DNA of 18,259 nucleotides, from positions 1-18,259 of the forward strand of contig JAITON010000212.1 in NCBI GenBank assembly GCA_031289935.1, read 5' to 3'. Made by a program: the position numbers and the translations under genes. Origin of the DNA: Treponema sp. Its GTDB lineage: Bacteria > Spirochaetota > Spirochaetia > Treponematales > Breznakiellaceae. The notes beneath the pieces were generated by a model, which ran no database searches, was not told where the DNA came from, and saw only the letters and a list, made by a program, of their open reading frames with translations. Shown piece by piece: positions 1 through 8,070 of the stretch; position 1 is the first letter of the stretch; the number at the start of each line of letters is the position of its first letter.

Positions 1-1368
1 GTCGAGCGGGCCGATACCCTGGGCACTCTGCCGGAAAGCTCCTTTACCCATCGCATCATGGTTCCCTTTAATCTTTACGGGGCCTATACGGTGGTATCCA
101 TCAAACCTGCGGGTTCCTACAAGATTCGGGATACCATCGCGGAGTTGAAGGACGAGAAGGGTGTCGTCATTCCCGTGGCCATGAGTTTCCGCTGGCCTGT
201 GAAACGGCCTGTGGATTGCTACGAGGAGCGGCTCAAGCCTGAGGAACCTATGGTCACCCGGGTCCGCCTCATCGATACCTTCTTTCCCGTGGCCCGGGGT
301 GGTACCTATTGTATCCCCGGCCCATTCGGCGCGGGTAAAACGGTCCTGCAGCAGATCACGAGCCGCCATGCGGATGTGGACATCGTTATCCTGGCGGCCT
401 GTGGTGAGCGGGCTGGCGAGGTGGTAGAAACCCTCAAGGAATTTCCCGAGTTATTGGATCCTAAAACGGGCCGGTCCCTCATGGAACGGACGGTGATTAT
501 CTGTAATACTTCGTCTATGCCGGTGGCGGCCCGGGAAGCCTCGGTGTATACCGCAGTGACCTTGGCAGAATACTATCGGCAGATGGGACTCAACGTGCTG
601 CTCCTGGCGGATTCCACGAGTCGCTGGGCCCAGGCTATGCGGGAAATGTCGGGCCGTCTGGAGGAGATTCCCGGTGAGGAGGCCTTCCCGGCCTATCTGG
701 AATCGACTATTGCCAGCTTCTACGAGCGGGCTGGCCTGGTGCGGCTTCGGGACGGTTCCCTGGGTTCGGTCACCATCGGCGGTACGGTTTCCCCGGCCGG
801 CGGCAACTTCGAGGAGCCGGTGACCCAGGCAACGCTCAAGGTGGTGGGGGCCTTCCACGGTCTTTCACGGGAACGTTCCGATGCCCGGAAGTATCCGGCC
901 ATCCATCCCCTGGATTCCTGGTCCAAGTACAAGGGCATTATCCCGGCTGCCAAGGTGGGTTATGCCCACGGCTTCATGAAGCGGGGTTCTGAGGTGGAGC
1001 AGATGATGAAGGTGGTCGGCGAGGAAGGTACGAGTCTGGACGATTATGTGGTCTACCTTAAGGGTGATTTTCTGGACGCGGTTTATTTCCAGCAGAACAG
1101 CTTCGATGCGGTGGACGCCGCAGTGAGTCCGGAGCGGCAGAAGTACACTTTCGCTCTGATCCTCAAGATTCTGGCCTCCAAGTTCAGCTTCGCCGATAAG
1201 AATGAGGCTCGGTCCTGGTTCAACCACCTGCGGCAGAAATTTCTGGACTACAACGGCTCCGAATGGCAGAGCGAGCGGTTCAATTCCCTGGAAAAGGAAA
1301 TTGAGGCCGCCTTGGCGGAACGTTCCCAGGGCGTTGATCCGGCTGCTGAGAAATATCTGGCTAAATAG
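1..1368 (+). CDS. atpA: V-type ATP synthase subunit A, catalytic subunit, 5'-truncated by the window edge
   Basis: This is the nucleotide-hydrolysing subunit of the V1 head of a V/A-type ATPase, which couples ATP to ion transport across the inner membrane. The frame is open from base 1, so the ATG at 58 is internal and the true start lies upstream. 455 residues are visible, and full family members are near 580-600. The P-loop GPFGAGKT is encoded at 319-342. Downstream come the family-typical blocks CGERAGEVVETLKEFPEL, LLLADSTSRWAQAMRE and SGRLEEIPGEEAFPAYL, then the C-terminal helical domain. It is the first visible gene of an A-B-D-I-K run. The gap to subunit B is 9 bases and holds B's ribosome-binding site. 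The P-loop separates A from the non-catalytic B subunit. The missing N-terminus cannot be assessed. Confidence 0.97.
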   Translation, partial: VERADTLGTLPESSFTHRIMVPFNLYGAYTVVSIKPAGSYKIRDTIAELKDEKGVVIPVAMSFRWPVKRPVDCYEERLKPEEPMVTRVRLIDTFFPVARGGTYCIPGPFGAGKTVLQQITSRHADVDIVILAACGERAGEVVETLKEFPELLDPKTGRSLMERTVIICNTSSMPVAAREASVYTAVTLAEYYRQMGLNVLLLADSTSRWAQAMREMSGRLEEIPGEEAFPAYLESTIASFYERAGLVRLRDGSLGSVTIGGTVSPAGGNFEEPVTQATLKVVGAFHGLSRERSDARKYPAIHPLDSWSKYKGIIPAAKVGYAHGFMKRGSEVEQMMKVVGEEGTSLDDYVVYLKGDFLDAVYFQQNSFDAVDAAVSPERQKYTFALILKILASKFSFADKNEARSWFNHLRQKFLDYNGSEWQSERFNSLEKEIEAALAERSQGVDPAAEKYLAK

Positions 1369-1377
1369 GGGAGAAAT

Positions 1378-2676
1378 ATGAAAAAGGTATACAGCAAGAT
1401 TGAATCCATTACCGGCAGCGTCATCACGGTCAAGGCCGAGGGGATCCGTTACGGGGATCTGGCCGAGGTGGACACGGTCTTCGGTACCTCCCTGGCCGAG
1501 GTGAACCGCCTGGAAAACGGTCTGGTGTCCCTCCAGGTATTTGCGGGCGGCCGGGGCATTTCCACGGGCGACACGGTCCGTTTTCTGGGCCGCCAGATGC
1601 AGGTCTCCTTCAGCGAGAACCTCATGGGCCGGGTCTGTTCGGGTTCAGGTGCGCCACGGGACAAGGGTCCGGGCCTCACAGAGAACCTTATCCCTATCGG
1701 CGGGCCTTCGGTAAATCCCGCCCAGCGGATCATCCCCCGGAAGATGATTCGCACCGGCATTCCTATGATCGACCTCTTCAACACCCTGGTGGTGAGCCAG
1801 AAGCTCCCTATCTTCTCGGTCTCGGGGGAGCCTTATAACGAGCTCCTGGCCCGGATCGCCATGCAGGCCGAGGTTGATGTCATCATTCTGGGGGGCATGG
1901 GCCTCAAGTACGACGACTATCTCTTCTTCAAGGAAACCCTGGAGAATGGCGGCGCCCTTTCCCGGACGGTGATGTTCATCCATACAGCCAGCGACCCCAC
2001 GGTAGAATGTCTTATGATCCCTGACATGTCCCTGGCCGTAGCTGAACAATTCGCCTTGGCAGGCAAGGATGTGCTGGTACTTCTCACCGATATGACCAAC
2101 TTTGCCGATGCCATGAAGGAAATTTCGATTATTCAGGAGCAGGTGCCCAGTAACCGAGGCTATCCCGGTGATCTTTATAGCCAGCTTGCCAGCCGCTACG
2201 AAAAGGCTGTGGACTTTGAAACCGCGGGCTCTATTACCATTCTAGGGGTTACTACCATGCCTGGCGATGATGTGACCCATCCCGTGCCGGACAACACGGG
2301 CTACATCACCGAGGGCCAGTATTATCTGAAAGGGGGGCGTATTGAGCCCTTTGGCTCCCTGTCCCGGCTCAAGCAGCAGGTTAACGGCAAGACCCGGGCC
2401 GATCACCGTGTCCTCATGGATGGCATGATTAAGCTCTACTCGGCCTATAAGGACACCCTGGAGAAGAAGGCTATGGGTTTTATTATGACCACCTGGGACA
2501 ACAAGCTCCTCAAGTATGGCGAGACTTTTGAGCGGGAGATGATGGAGCTTTCTGTGAACATTCCCCTGGAACGGGCTCTGGATTTGGGCTGGGAGATACT
2601 CGCCGGCTGTTTTAGCCCCGAGGAAACGGGCCTGCGGACCGAGCTGATCGAGAAATTCTGGCCGAAAAAAGGGTAA
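1378..2676 (+). CDS. atpB: V-type ATP synthase subunit B (non-catalytic)
   Basis: This is the non-catalytic partner of subunit A in the A3B3 hexamer of the V1 head. The 432 residues are a normal family length. The place where A has a P-loop carries SGEPYNELLARIA instead, with no GKT, as expected for B. Other family marks are VPSNRGYPGDLYSQLASRYE and GSITILGVTTMPGDDVTHP in the centre and DNTGYITEGQYYL near residue 310. The start is supported by AGGGGAG at 1367-1373, which overlaps the stop of subunit A and lies 4 bases before the ATG. The next gene, subunit D, starts 3 bases after the stop, so the usual F gene is not present between B and D. Confidence 0.97.
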   Translation: MKKVYSKIESITGSVITVKAEGIRYGDLAEVDTVFGTSLAEVNRLENGLVSLQVFAGGRGISTGDTVRFLGRQMQVSFSENLMGRVCSGSGAPRDKGPGLTENLIPIGGPSVNPAQRIIPRKMIRTGIPMIDLFNTLVVSQKLPIFSVSGEPYNELLARIAMQAEVDVIILGGMGLKYDDYLFFKETLENGGALSRTVMFIHTASDPTVECLMIPDMSLAVAEQFALAGKDVLVLLTDMTNFADAMKEISIIQEQVPSNRGYPGDLYSQLASRYEKAVDFETAGSITILGVTTMPGDDVTHPVPDNTGYITEGQYYLKGGRIEPFGSLSRLKQQVNGKTRADHRVLMDGMIKLYSAYKDTLEKKAMGFIMTTWDNKLLKYGETFEREMMELSVNIPLERALDLGWEILAGCFSPEETGLRTELIEKFWPKKG

Positions 2677-2679
2677 GCG

Positions 2680-3297
2680 ATGGCGAAGATTAAGCTCACT
2701 AAAAACGAGCTCAAGAAACAGAAAGATTCCCTCAAGATGTTTCAGCGCTACCTGCCGACATTGATGTTGAAGAAACAGCAGCTCCAGGCGGAGATCAGAA
2801 CCACGGAGCAACGGATTCGGGAGCTTTCTGATGAAAAAAACCGGATTGATGAGGGTTTTAAGGTATGGATTGCGGTCTTCGGCGAGACCGGGGTCTTTAC
2901 GAATGAAACCTTGAAGATTGTGAGTGTGCGGACAACGCAGGGGAACATCGCCGGGGTGGCAATCCCCATCTTCCAGGGGGCCGATTTCGAAACCGTCCCC
3001 TACGATCTTTTGTCAACCCCTCTCTGGCTCGACATAGCGGTGGAGCGGATGAAGCAGGTTCTGCTCCTGGATCTGGAGGCCCAGACATTGGAGGAACAGC
3101 GGAAGCGTCTGGATCATGAACTGCGGGTGACTACCCAGCGGGTGAATCTCTTTGAGAAGATTAAAATTCCTGAAACCAAGGTAAACATCAAGACGATTCA
3201 GGTCTATTTGGGGGATCAGCAGACCTCCGCCGTGGTCCGGGGCAAGATCGCTAAACGGGGTCTCGCACGGGCGGCTTCGACAGGAGGCGTCTCATGA
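2680..3297 (+). CDS. atpD: V-type ATP synthase subunit D (central stalk)
   Basis: Subunit D is the coiled-coil central shaft that turns inside the A3B3 head and passes torque to the membrane ring. The 205 residues start KIKLTKNELKKQKDSLKMF followed by RYLPTLMLKKQQLQ, which is the family's N-terminal helix. The C-terminal helix ends VNIKTIQVYLGDQQTSAVV and then a KIAKRGL block, also typical. Both ends are rich in charged and Leu/Gln heptad-like positions. It starts 3 bases after subunit B with only a weak ribosome-binding site (AAAGGGTAAG), which suggests translational coupling. Its stop overlaps the start of subunit I in an ATGA. Confidence 0.95.
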   Translation: MAKIKLTKNELKKQKDSLKMFQRYLPTLMLKKQQLQAEIRTTEQRIRELSDEKNRIDEGFKVWIAVFGETGVFTNETLKIVSVRTTQGNIAGVAIPIFQGADFETVPYDLLSTPLWLDIAVERMKQVLLLDLEAQTLEEQRKRLDHELRVTTQRVNLFEKIKIPETKVNIKTIQVYLGDQQTSAVVRGKIAKRGLARAASTGGVS

Positions 3298-5177
3298 TTG
3301 TACCCATGAAAAAGGTGTCCGTCGTGGTGATGGACCGGGAGCGGAAGGCATCCCTGGAAAAGCTTCGGGACCTGGGTATCCTGCATCTTGAGAAAAAGGC
3401 TGTACCCACAGGAGCTGGTGCCGAAACCTTGGCCGGTCTGCTTGATCGCAAGGCCAAAACCGAGACTGCCCTGGGGATACTGCGCTCCTATAAGGCCCCT
3501 AAAAAGGTCCCGTCGGCGGCTCTGCTTGAAGGCGATGCCCTGGCGGAAGTGCTTGCATTAGGCGAGGAGAAGAAGGCCCTCCAGGAGCAGCTTTCCTGGA
3601 ACGCCAAGGAGCGGAGTCGTATCGAAAAATGGGGGAACTTCAACCCCCAGGACCTTAAGATCCTAGCCGAAAGGGGTGTGGTGCTGATTCCCTATGAACT
3701 TAGCGGTGATGCCTATGGGGCCTTGGGCGAGGATGATAAGTTTTGCGTGCTGGGCAGGGCTGGTTCCCAGGCCATGCCCGGGGCCCTTTCTTCGCTAAAG
3801 GGCGCAAAGTCCAGGGCCGGGGTTCGGGGCCTTGCCGTGGGGAAGCCTATTGCCGGGGAGACGCCCTTTGCGTTGCCGGAAAAGTCCCTCGTGGAATTTG
3901 ACCAGGCAACAAAGGTTGCGGAGGAACGTCTGGAGGCCATTGAGCAGCGGTTCATCGCCCTGCTTCCGGCGGCCAAAGCGATCGACAGGGACCTCAAGTT
4001 TGTTAATGCCGAGATAGAGTTCGAGGGTGCCCGGCTGGGCATGGATGCCACCGGGGCCGATAACGGGGTCGCCTGGCTTACCGGATATGCCCCCCAGGAC
4101 ACGGTGGGGCAGATCAAGCGGGCGGCTGCGGAAAACGGCTGGGCCTTGGCTGTAGACGACCCTGGTACAGAAGACGAGGTTCCTACTCTGCTCAGGCACA
4201 ATAAGTTTGTGAGCCTCATCAACCCCCTGACGGATTTCCTGGAAATTATACCGGGTTACCGGGAGGCGGATATTTCAGGCTGGTTCCTCGTGTTTTTCAC
4301 CATCTTTTTCGGGATGATCTTCGGGGACGCGGGCTACGGGGCCATTCTCTTGCTCGCGGGGCTCTTTGCGGTGGCCAAGACGGCCAAGAAAGGGGTTCCC
4401 ACGGCCTTCAAGCTGCTTTTGCTTCTGGGTTTCTCTAACTTCGTCTGGGGGGTCCTCACCTGTACCTGGTTCGGTGTGGAGCCCGATAAGCTCCCGGCCA
4501 TCCTCAGGACCTTATCGCTCCCTCTTATTTCCAATGCCACAGCAGCCCAATCGGCCCGGGACGAGGCTATCGTCAAGCAGAACCTCATGATCTTCTGCTT
4601 CAGCTTGGCGGTGATCCAGCTTTCCATCGGCCACATTATCGCCATCATCAAGGATCGTTCTCTCAAATTACTCAGCAACATCGGCTCCATCGCCATGCTG
4701 GTAGGGATGTTCAACCTGGTCCTGGCCCTGGTGGTGAGCAACGATTACCGGCAGGTACCCTTCCTGCCGCCTGCGATTTATCTGCTTGCGGGGGGCTTTG
4801 TACTCACTTTCATCTTTGCCAACTACGAGGGAAGTATCGGGAAGTCTATTTTGGAGAGCCTCAAAAACATCATTTCGACGATTTTAGGGATCACCAATGT
4901 GTTTTCCGACATCATGTCCTACATCAGGCTCTGGGCGGTAGGGCTCGCAGGGGCTTCGATTTCCTCCACAGTCAACACCATGGCAGGTCCTCTGCTGGGG
5001 CATTTTCTGGTGTTTCTGGGGGTAATCCTCTTGATATTCGGCCACGGACTCAACATCATCCTCAACGTGCTTTCGGTGTTGGTCCACGCGGTCAGGCTCA
5101 ATACTCTGGAGTTTTCCAGCCATGTGGGTCTTAACTGGTCAGGTTTTGCATACAAACCGTTTTCAAAACGGATATAG
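3294..5177 (+). CDS. atpI: V-type ATP synthase subunit I (membrane stator)
   Basis: This is the subunit a/I equivalent of the Vo sector. It anchors the stator and forms the ion half-channels beside the K ring. The 627 residues have a soluble N-terminal half (about 1-320) with charged helical stretches, then a C-terminal half with several hydrophobic membrane helices starting near residue 330 (WFLVFFTIFFGMIFGD). The conserved arginine that faces the ring carboxylate is present in SYIRLWAVGLAGASIS; it is R545. The start is an ATGA overlap with subunit D and is preceded by a strong AGGAGG at 3282-3287. A second methionine four codons later (MKKVSVV) would also fit the family's usual N-terminus. 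The gap to subunit K is 9 bases. Confidence 0.95.
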   Translation: MIVPMKKVSVVVMDRERKASLEKLRDLGILHLEKKAVPTGAGAETLAGLLDRKAKTETALGILRSYKAPKKVPSAALLEGDALAEVLALGEEKKALQEQLSWNAKERSRIEKWGNFNPQDLKILAERGVVLIPYELSGDAYGALGEDDKFCVLGRAGSQAMPGALSSLKGAKSRAGVRGLAVGKPIAGETPFALPEKSLVEFDQATKVAEERLEAIEQRFIALLPAAKAIDRDLKFVNAEIEFEGARLGMDATGADNGVAWLTGYAPQDTVGQIKRAAAENGWALAVDDPGTEDEVPTLLRHNKFVSLINPLTDFLEIIPGYREADISGWFLVFFTIFFGMIFGDAGYGAILLLAGLFAVAKTAKKGVPTAFKLLLLLGFSNFVWGVLTCTWFGVEPDKLPAILRTLSLPLISNATAAQSARDEAIVKQNLMIFCFSLAVIQLSIGHIIAIIKDRSLKLLSNIGSIAMLVGMFNLVLALVVSNDYRQVPFLPPAIYLLAGGFVLTFIFANYEGSIGKSILESLKNIISTILGITNVFSDIMSYIRLWAVGLAGASISSTVNTMAGPLLGHFLVFLGVILLIFGHGLNIILNVLSVLVHAVRLNTLEFSSHVGLNWSGFAYKPFSKRI

Positions 5178-5186
5178 GAGATTGAT

Positions 5187-5621
5187 ATGAATTTAGGATT
5201 GTTGGGCGCAGGCCTCGTGATGGGTATTTCCGCGTTGGGTTCGGCTCTCGGTATCGCGATTGCCGGTCAGGCGGTCATCGGCGCATGGAAGAAGTGCTTC
5301 CTGGGCAACAAACCGGCGCCCATGACCCTGCTGGCCTTCGGCGGCGCACCGCTGACCCAGACCTTCTACGGCTTCATTCTGATGGGCCAGATGAAGACTG
5401 CGCTGGCGGGCGGGGCCGACGGTTCCCTGCTTCTGGGCTTCGGCCTCGCGTCGGGGTTGGCCATCGCCTTTTCGGCCATCGCCCAAGGCAAGGCCGGGGC
5501 TGCTGGCGCGGATGCCACGGGAGAGACCGGTAAAGGCTTTGTGAACTACATTGCCATCGTGGGTATCTGCGAAACCGTCGCCCTCTTCGCCATGGTGCTC
5601 TCGATGATCAGCCTGAACTAG
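5187..5621 (+). CDS. atpK: V-type ATP synthase subunit K (proteolipid, ion-binding ring)
   Basis: This is the ring-forming proteolipid of the Vo sector. The 144 residues form four hydrophobic helices, that is two related hairpins, each starting with a Gly/Ala/Ser-rich helix. Helix 4 has the ion-binding carboxylate E129 in GICETVALFAMVLSM. Helix 2 has T57, Q58 and Y61 in APLTQTFYGF, and helix 3 has Q100 in AIAQGKAG. These match the T64, Q65, Y68, Q110 and E139 set known from the Na+-binding Enterococcus hirae NtpK, as recalled. One carboxylate per four helices is the V-type arrangement. TAGGAG at 5175-5180, overlapping the end of subunit I, supports the start. ispG follows 7 bases later. Confidence 0.95.
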   Translation: MNLGLLGAGLVMGISALGSALGIAIAGQAVIGAWKKCFLGNKPAPMTLLAFGGAPLTQTFYGFILMGQMKTALAGGADGSLLLGFGLASGLAIAFSAIAQGKAGAAGADATGETGKGFVNYIAIVGICETVALFAMVLSMISLN

Positions 5622-5628
5622 GCCCTGA

Positions 5629-6744
5629 ATGGCGTATTGTTCCCGGTCTCTCACCATCGGTGGCTTTGATCATGTGGGTGTTCTTGTCATCGGGGGGGAT
5701 GCCCCGGTGGCGGTCCAGACCATGTGGAAGGACCGCTTGGGACCTCTGGATCTGGAAGGGGAGGCTGGCGAGGCGGTTATTGCCCGGATACAGGGGTTGC
5801 AGGAGATGGGCTGTGGCCTTCTTCGCTTCGCCGTGCCGGACCTGGAGGCCGCAGAGGTCTTGGGGCGGCTGGCTTCCCTGGTTTCCATGCCTCTTGTGGC
5901 GGACATTCACTTCGATTACCGGATAGCCCTGCGTTGCCTCGATTTTCCCATAGCCAAGATACGCATCAATCCCGGCAATATCGGCAGCCGGGACCGGGTG
6001 GAGGCGGTGCTTTCCAAAGCCGCGCTCAAGGGGGCGCCCATCCGTATTGGGGTCAATGCCGGCAGTCTCCCCCAGGAGCTTCGGCCCCTGGTAGACCGGG
6101 GGGAAATCTCCCGGGCCGAGGCCCTGGTGCAGGCGGCGGAGCGGGAAATCGCCGTTTGCCGGGAACTGGGTTTTACAAACTACCTCGTATCCCTCAAAGC
6201 CTCTTCTGCCGGGGAGACCGTGGCAGCCAACCGTCTGCTGGCCCAAGGGCTGGGATCCGGTGGTCCGCCCCTCCACGTGGGGGTCACCGAGGCGGGCCCC
6301 TTGGTAGCCGGCACGGTACGCAACACCATGGCCCTGCAAACCCTGCTGGCTGAGGGCATCGGCGACACTATCCGGGTCTCTCTCTCCGGCGCCATGGAGC
6401 ATGAGGTCATGGCCGCCCGTGAGATTCTTTCCGCCATGGCGCCGGGCCCCCGTTTCCAGAGCGGCGGCATACGGATCGTCTCCTGCCCCCGTTGCGGCCG
6501 GAACGGCTTTGATACCCACAGCTTCACGGAACGCTGGCTCCCGCGGCTCTACCGTCTGCCCAGGACAGCCACCGTAGCCATCATGGGCTGCGTGGTCAAC
6601 GGCCCGGAAGAGGCCCGTCATGCAGACCTGGGGATCACCGGTGCAGGGGACAAGGTGCTCATCTTCCGGCACGGCCAGGTGACACGCACTATCGACGCCG
6701 CCCAAGCGGACGCCGCCTTTGCGGAGGAGCTTGCAAAGCTCTGA
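5629..6744 (+). CDS. ispG: 4-hydroxy-3-methylbut-2-enyl diphosphate synthase (IspG/GcpE)
   Basis: This enzyme catalyses the [4Fe-4S]-dependent reductive step of the MEP isoprenoid pathway, from MEcPP to HMBPP, in the cytosol. The 371 residues are the usual bacterial length. The N-terminal TIM-barrel part shows IGGDAPVAVQTM, GVNAGSLPQELR and VGVTEAGP. The cluster domain shows SCPRCGR (C286, C289) and MGCVVNGPEEARHADLG (C321, with E328 seven residues on, the expected fourth ligand). Oddities: the usual NGPGE is NGPEE, the TNTxT after the first QSM-like motif is replaced by WKDRLG, and the usual DP of the S-x-x-DP motif reads AM in SLSGAMEHEV. All four cluster ligands are kept, so it is probably active. 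It starts 7 bases after atpK without a clear ribosome-binding site, which suggests coupling to the ATPase transcript. Confidence 0.94.
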   Translation: MAYCSRSLTIGGFDHVGVLVIGGDAPVAVQTMWKDRLGPLDLEGEAGEAVIARIQGLQEMGCGLLRFAVPDLEAAEVLGRLASLVSMPLVADIHFDYRIALRCLDFPIAKIRINPGNIGSRDRVEAVLSKAALKGAPIRIGVNAGSLPQELRPLVDRGEISRAEALVQAAEREIAVCRELGFTNYLVSLKASSAGETVAANRLLAQGLGSGGPPLHVGVTEAGPLVAGTVRNTMALQTLLAEGIGDTIRVSLSGAMEHEVMAAREILSAMAPGPRFQSGGIRIVSCPRCGRNGFDTHSFTERWLPRLYRLPRTATVAIMGCVVNGPEEARHADLGITGAGDKVLIFRHGQVTRTIDAAQADAAFAEELAKL

Positions 6745-6780
6745 CCTCGTAAAACCCCCAAACCTGCCGATAATAAACTC

Positions 6781-7932
6781 ATGGCCCTTACCTTCCGCCG
6801 GGCAGCGGCAATCATCGTCATCACCAATCTCTTCGCTTGCGGGGGGCTCTTTGCCCAGCAGACGGCCCTGCCCTGGTGGTATACCCTGGAAGAGGGGAAG
6901 GAATTGTTCCGGCAGGGCTCCTACGGGGAGGCCCTGGTGGCCTTTGAACGGGCCCGGGACCAGCGCATGGCTATGTACACCCGGATGGAGCAGGACATGA
7001 TCACCCTCTTATCCCTGCCGGAGCTGCGTATCTATGGGGATGCCCTGGACCTGGTGGAGGGGTATATCGCCAGTAATGGCCGGCCCAGCGCGGCGGCGGC
7101 CCTGGAGGAGCTCTATTACCGGGCGCCCCGCTCAAGTATGGCAAACTCGGTCCGGCAGGCCCTGGCCTGGTTCGGCCGCCTCAAGAACTATCCCGAAGCG
7201 GAATACTGGATCGGCGAGACCTACCGCATGGAGGGGGAGCTGGGTATCGCCCTCAGACAGTACCAGCGGGCCCTGGACAACCGGGACCTCCTGGAACGGC
7301 CCGGCTTCGACCTTGAAATCCTCTATAAGACAGCCGGTCTCAGGCGGGTCCGGCAGGAATATGCCGAAATGGAAAAGACCCTCCTGGAGATCCTGGAGGG
7401 GACCGGTCCCGACGGACTTCCCCGGGGGGGCCTCTGGGTGGGCAGCAACGATCCCTTTATCCGGAACGCCATGGTCAGGACCCTGGCCAACGACGGTATC
7501 GACCGGTTCCTCAACCTCTACCGTTACAACAATACCCAGGTACTCAAGGCCCACCAGCTTCTGGGCCTCTACTACTACGCCGCGGGCCGCTACGACGAGG
7601 CGGCGGAGCACCTCATGTTCGCCCTGCTGATCCAGAGCTCTGTGGTGATTGATGAAGTGCTCAGGAGCGAGTTTGACTTTAGCTACAGCAGCCTGGGAGC
7701 CCTTTTTGACGCCCTGGCCCGCCGGCCCCTGCTCCGGGACTGGCTGGAGGAAAACGCCTACTATAAAACCCTCTACTACCTGGGCTCCGCCCTCTACACG
7801 ACGGGGCGGCCCCTGCCGGCTAACGGCCTCTGGAGCTTCCTGGCGGGCCAAACTGCCGCCGGAGAATGGCAGGCCCGTTCCCAGACCCAGCTCAGGAGCC
7901 CCGCCCTCGACCGGGCCATCGATCCCCTCTGA
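6781..7932 (+). CDS. Exported or lipid-anchored TPR-like protein, function unknown
   Basis: The 383 residues begin with a signal sequence: RR at 6-7, hydrophobic stretch AAAIIVITNLFA, then C20 and, further on, LFAQQ. L-F-A-C could be a relaxed spirochaetal lipobox, which would make it a lipoprotein cut before C20. Cleavage by signal peptidase I after LFA25 is the alternative. The mature part is helical with TPR-like units, for example GKELFRQGSYGEALVAFERA (about 40-59), IGETYRMEGELGIALRQYQ (about 144-162) and LLGLYYYAAGRYDEAAEHL (about 260-278). It probably acts as a periplasmic or membrane-associated scaffold, but no partner can be named. It lies 36 bases after ispG with no clear ribosome-binding site, and its reading frame is the same as that of ispG across the TGA. 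Its stop codon sits inside a perfect palindrome that opens a repeat array. Confidence 0.8.
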   Translation: MALTFRRAAAIIVITNLFACGGLFAQQTALPWWYTLEEGKELFRQGSYGEALVAFERARDQRMAMYTRMEQDMITLLSLPELRIYGDALDLVEGYIASNGRPSAAAALEELYYRAPRSSMANSVRQALAWFGRLKNYPEAEYWIGETYRMEGELGIALRQYQRALDNRDLLERPGFDLEILYKTAGLRRVRQEYAEMEKTLLEILEGTGPDGLPRGGLWVGSNDPFIRNAMVRTLANDGIDRFLNLYRYNNTQVLKAHQLLGLYYYAAGRYDEAAEHLMFALLIQSSVVIDEVLRSEFDFSYSSLGALFDALARRPLLRDWLEENAYYKTLYYLGSALYTTGRPLPANGLWSFLAGQTAAGEWQARSQTQLRSPALDRAIDPL

Positions 7933-7938
7933 TCAGAG
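7927..7938. repeat. 12-bp perfect palindrome across a stop codon
   Basis: CTCTGATCAGAG is its own reverse complement and contains the TGA stop (7930-7932) of the TPR gene. Its right half is also the tail of a unit of the adjoining 23-bp array. It could form a small cruciform or hairpin, or be a protein site. No T-run follows, so it is not a classic terminator. Confidence 0.6.
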
Positions 7939-8053
7939 CGGCTGATCACCGTAGGTCAGACCGGCTGATCACCGTAGATCAGAGCGGCTGATCACCGTTG
8001 GTCAGACCGGCTGATCACCGTAGATCAGAGCGGCTGATCACCGTTGGTTTGAG
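7931..8053. repeat. 23-bp tandem repeat array, about 5.3 units with alternating variants
   Basis: Units start at 7939, 7962, 7985, 8008 and 8031, exactly 23 bases apart, after a partial unit at 7931-7938. All share CGGCTGATCACCGT. The tail alternates between two forms, one with GATCAGAG and one with GGTCAGAC, giving a 46-bp higher-order period. Units 2 and 4 are identical. The last unit has decayed (GGTTTGAG). Each junction holds GATCAG-AGCGG-CTGATC or a one-mismatch version, so every unit border can form a short hairpin, and TGATCA occurs in each unit. The array begins at the stop codon of the TPR gene. There are no variable spacers. Possible roles are a protein-binding array, an RNA 3' end structure, or simply slippage-derived DNA. 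Confidence 0.9.
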
Positions 8054-8070
8054 AAGCATGCTTGCATGCA
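8054..8070. repeat. Paired palindromes at the junction of two repeat arrays
   Basis: AAGCATGCTT (8054-8063) is a perfect palindrome, and TGCATGCA (8063-8070) is another that shares one base with it. GCATGC occurs twice, 2 bases apart. They sit exactly between the 23-bp array and the 14-bp array. No function is visible. Confidence 0.5.

Noticed and set aside
58..60. ATG at 58 as the true start of subunit A
   Set aside because: The frame is open to base 1 and the protein would lack about a quarter of the family length, so the gene must begin before the window.
5608..6705. A 365-codon open frame on the minus strand across ispG
   Set aside because: It is the mirror of a clearly recognisable IspG with intact motifs. 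Long antisense frames are expected in GC-rich coding DNA.
7927..8053. Intrinsic terminator of the ATPase-ispG operon in the 23-bp array
   Set aside because: Short hairpins are possible but no T-run follows any of them. A structural or Rho-related 3' end remains possible but unsupported.
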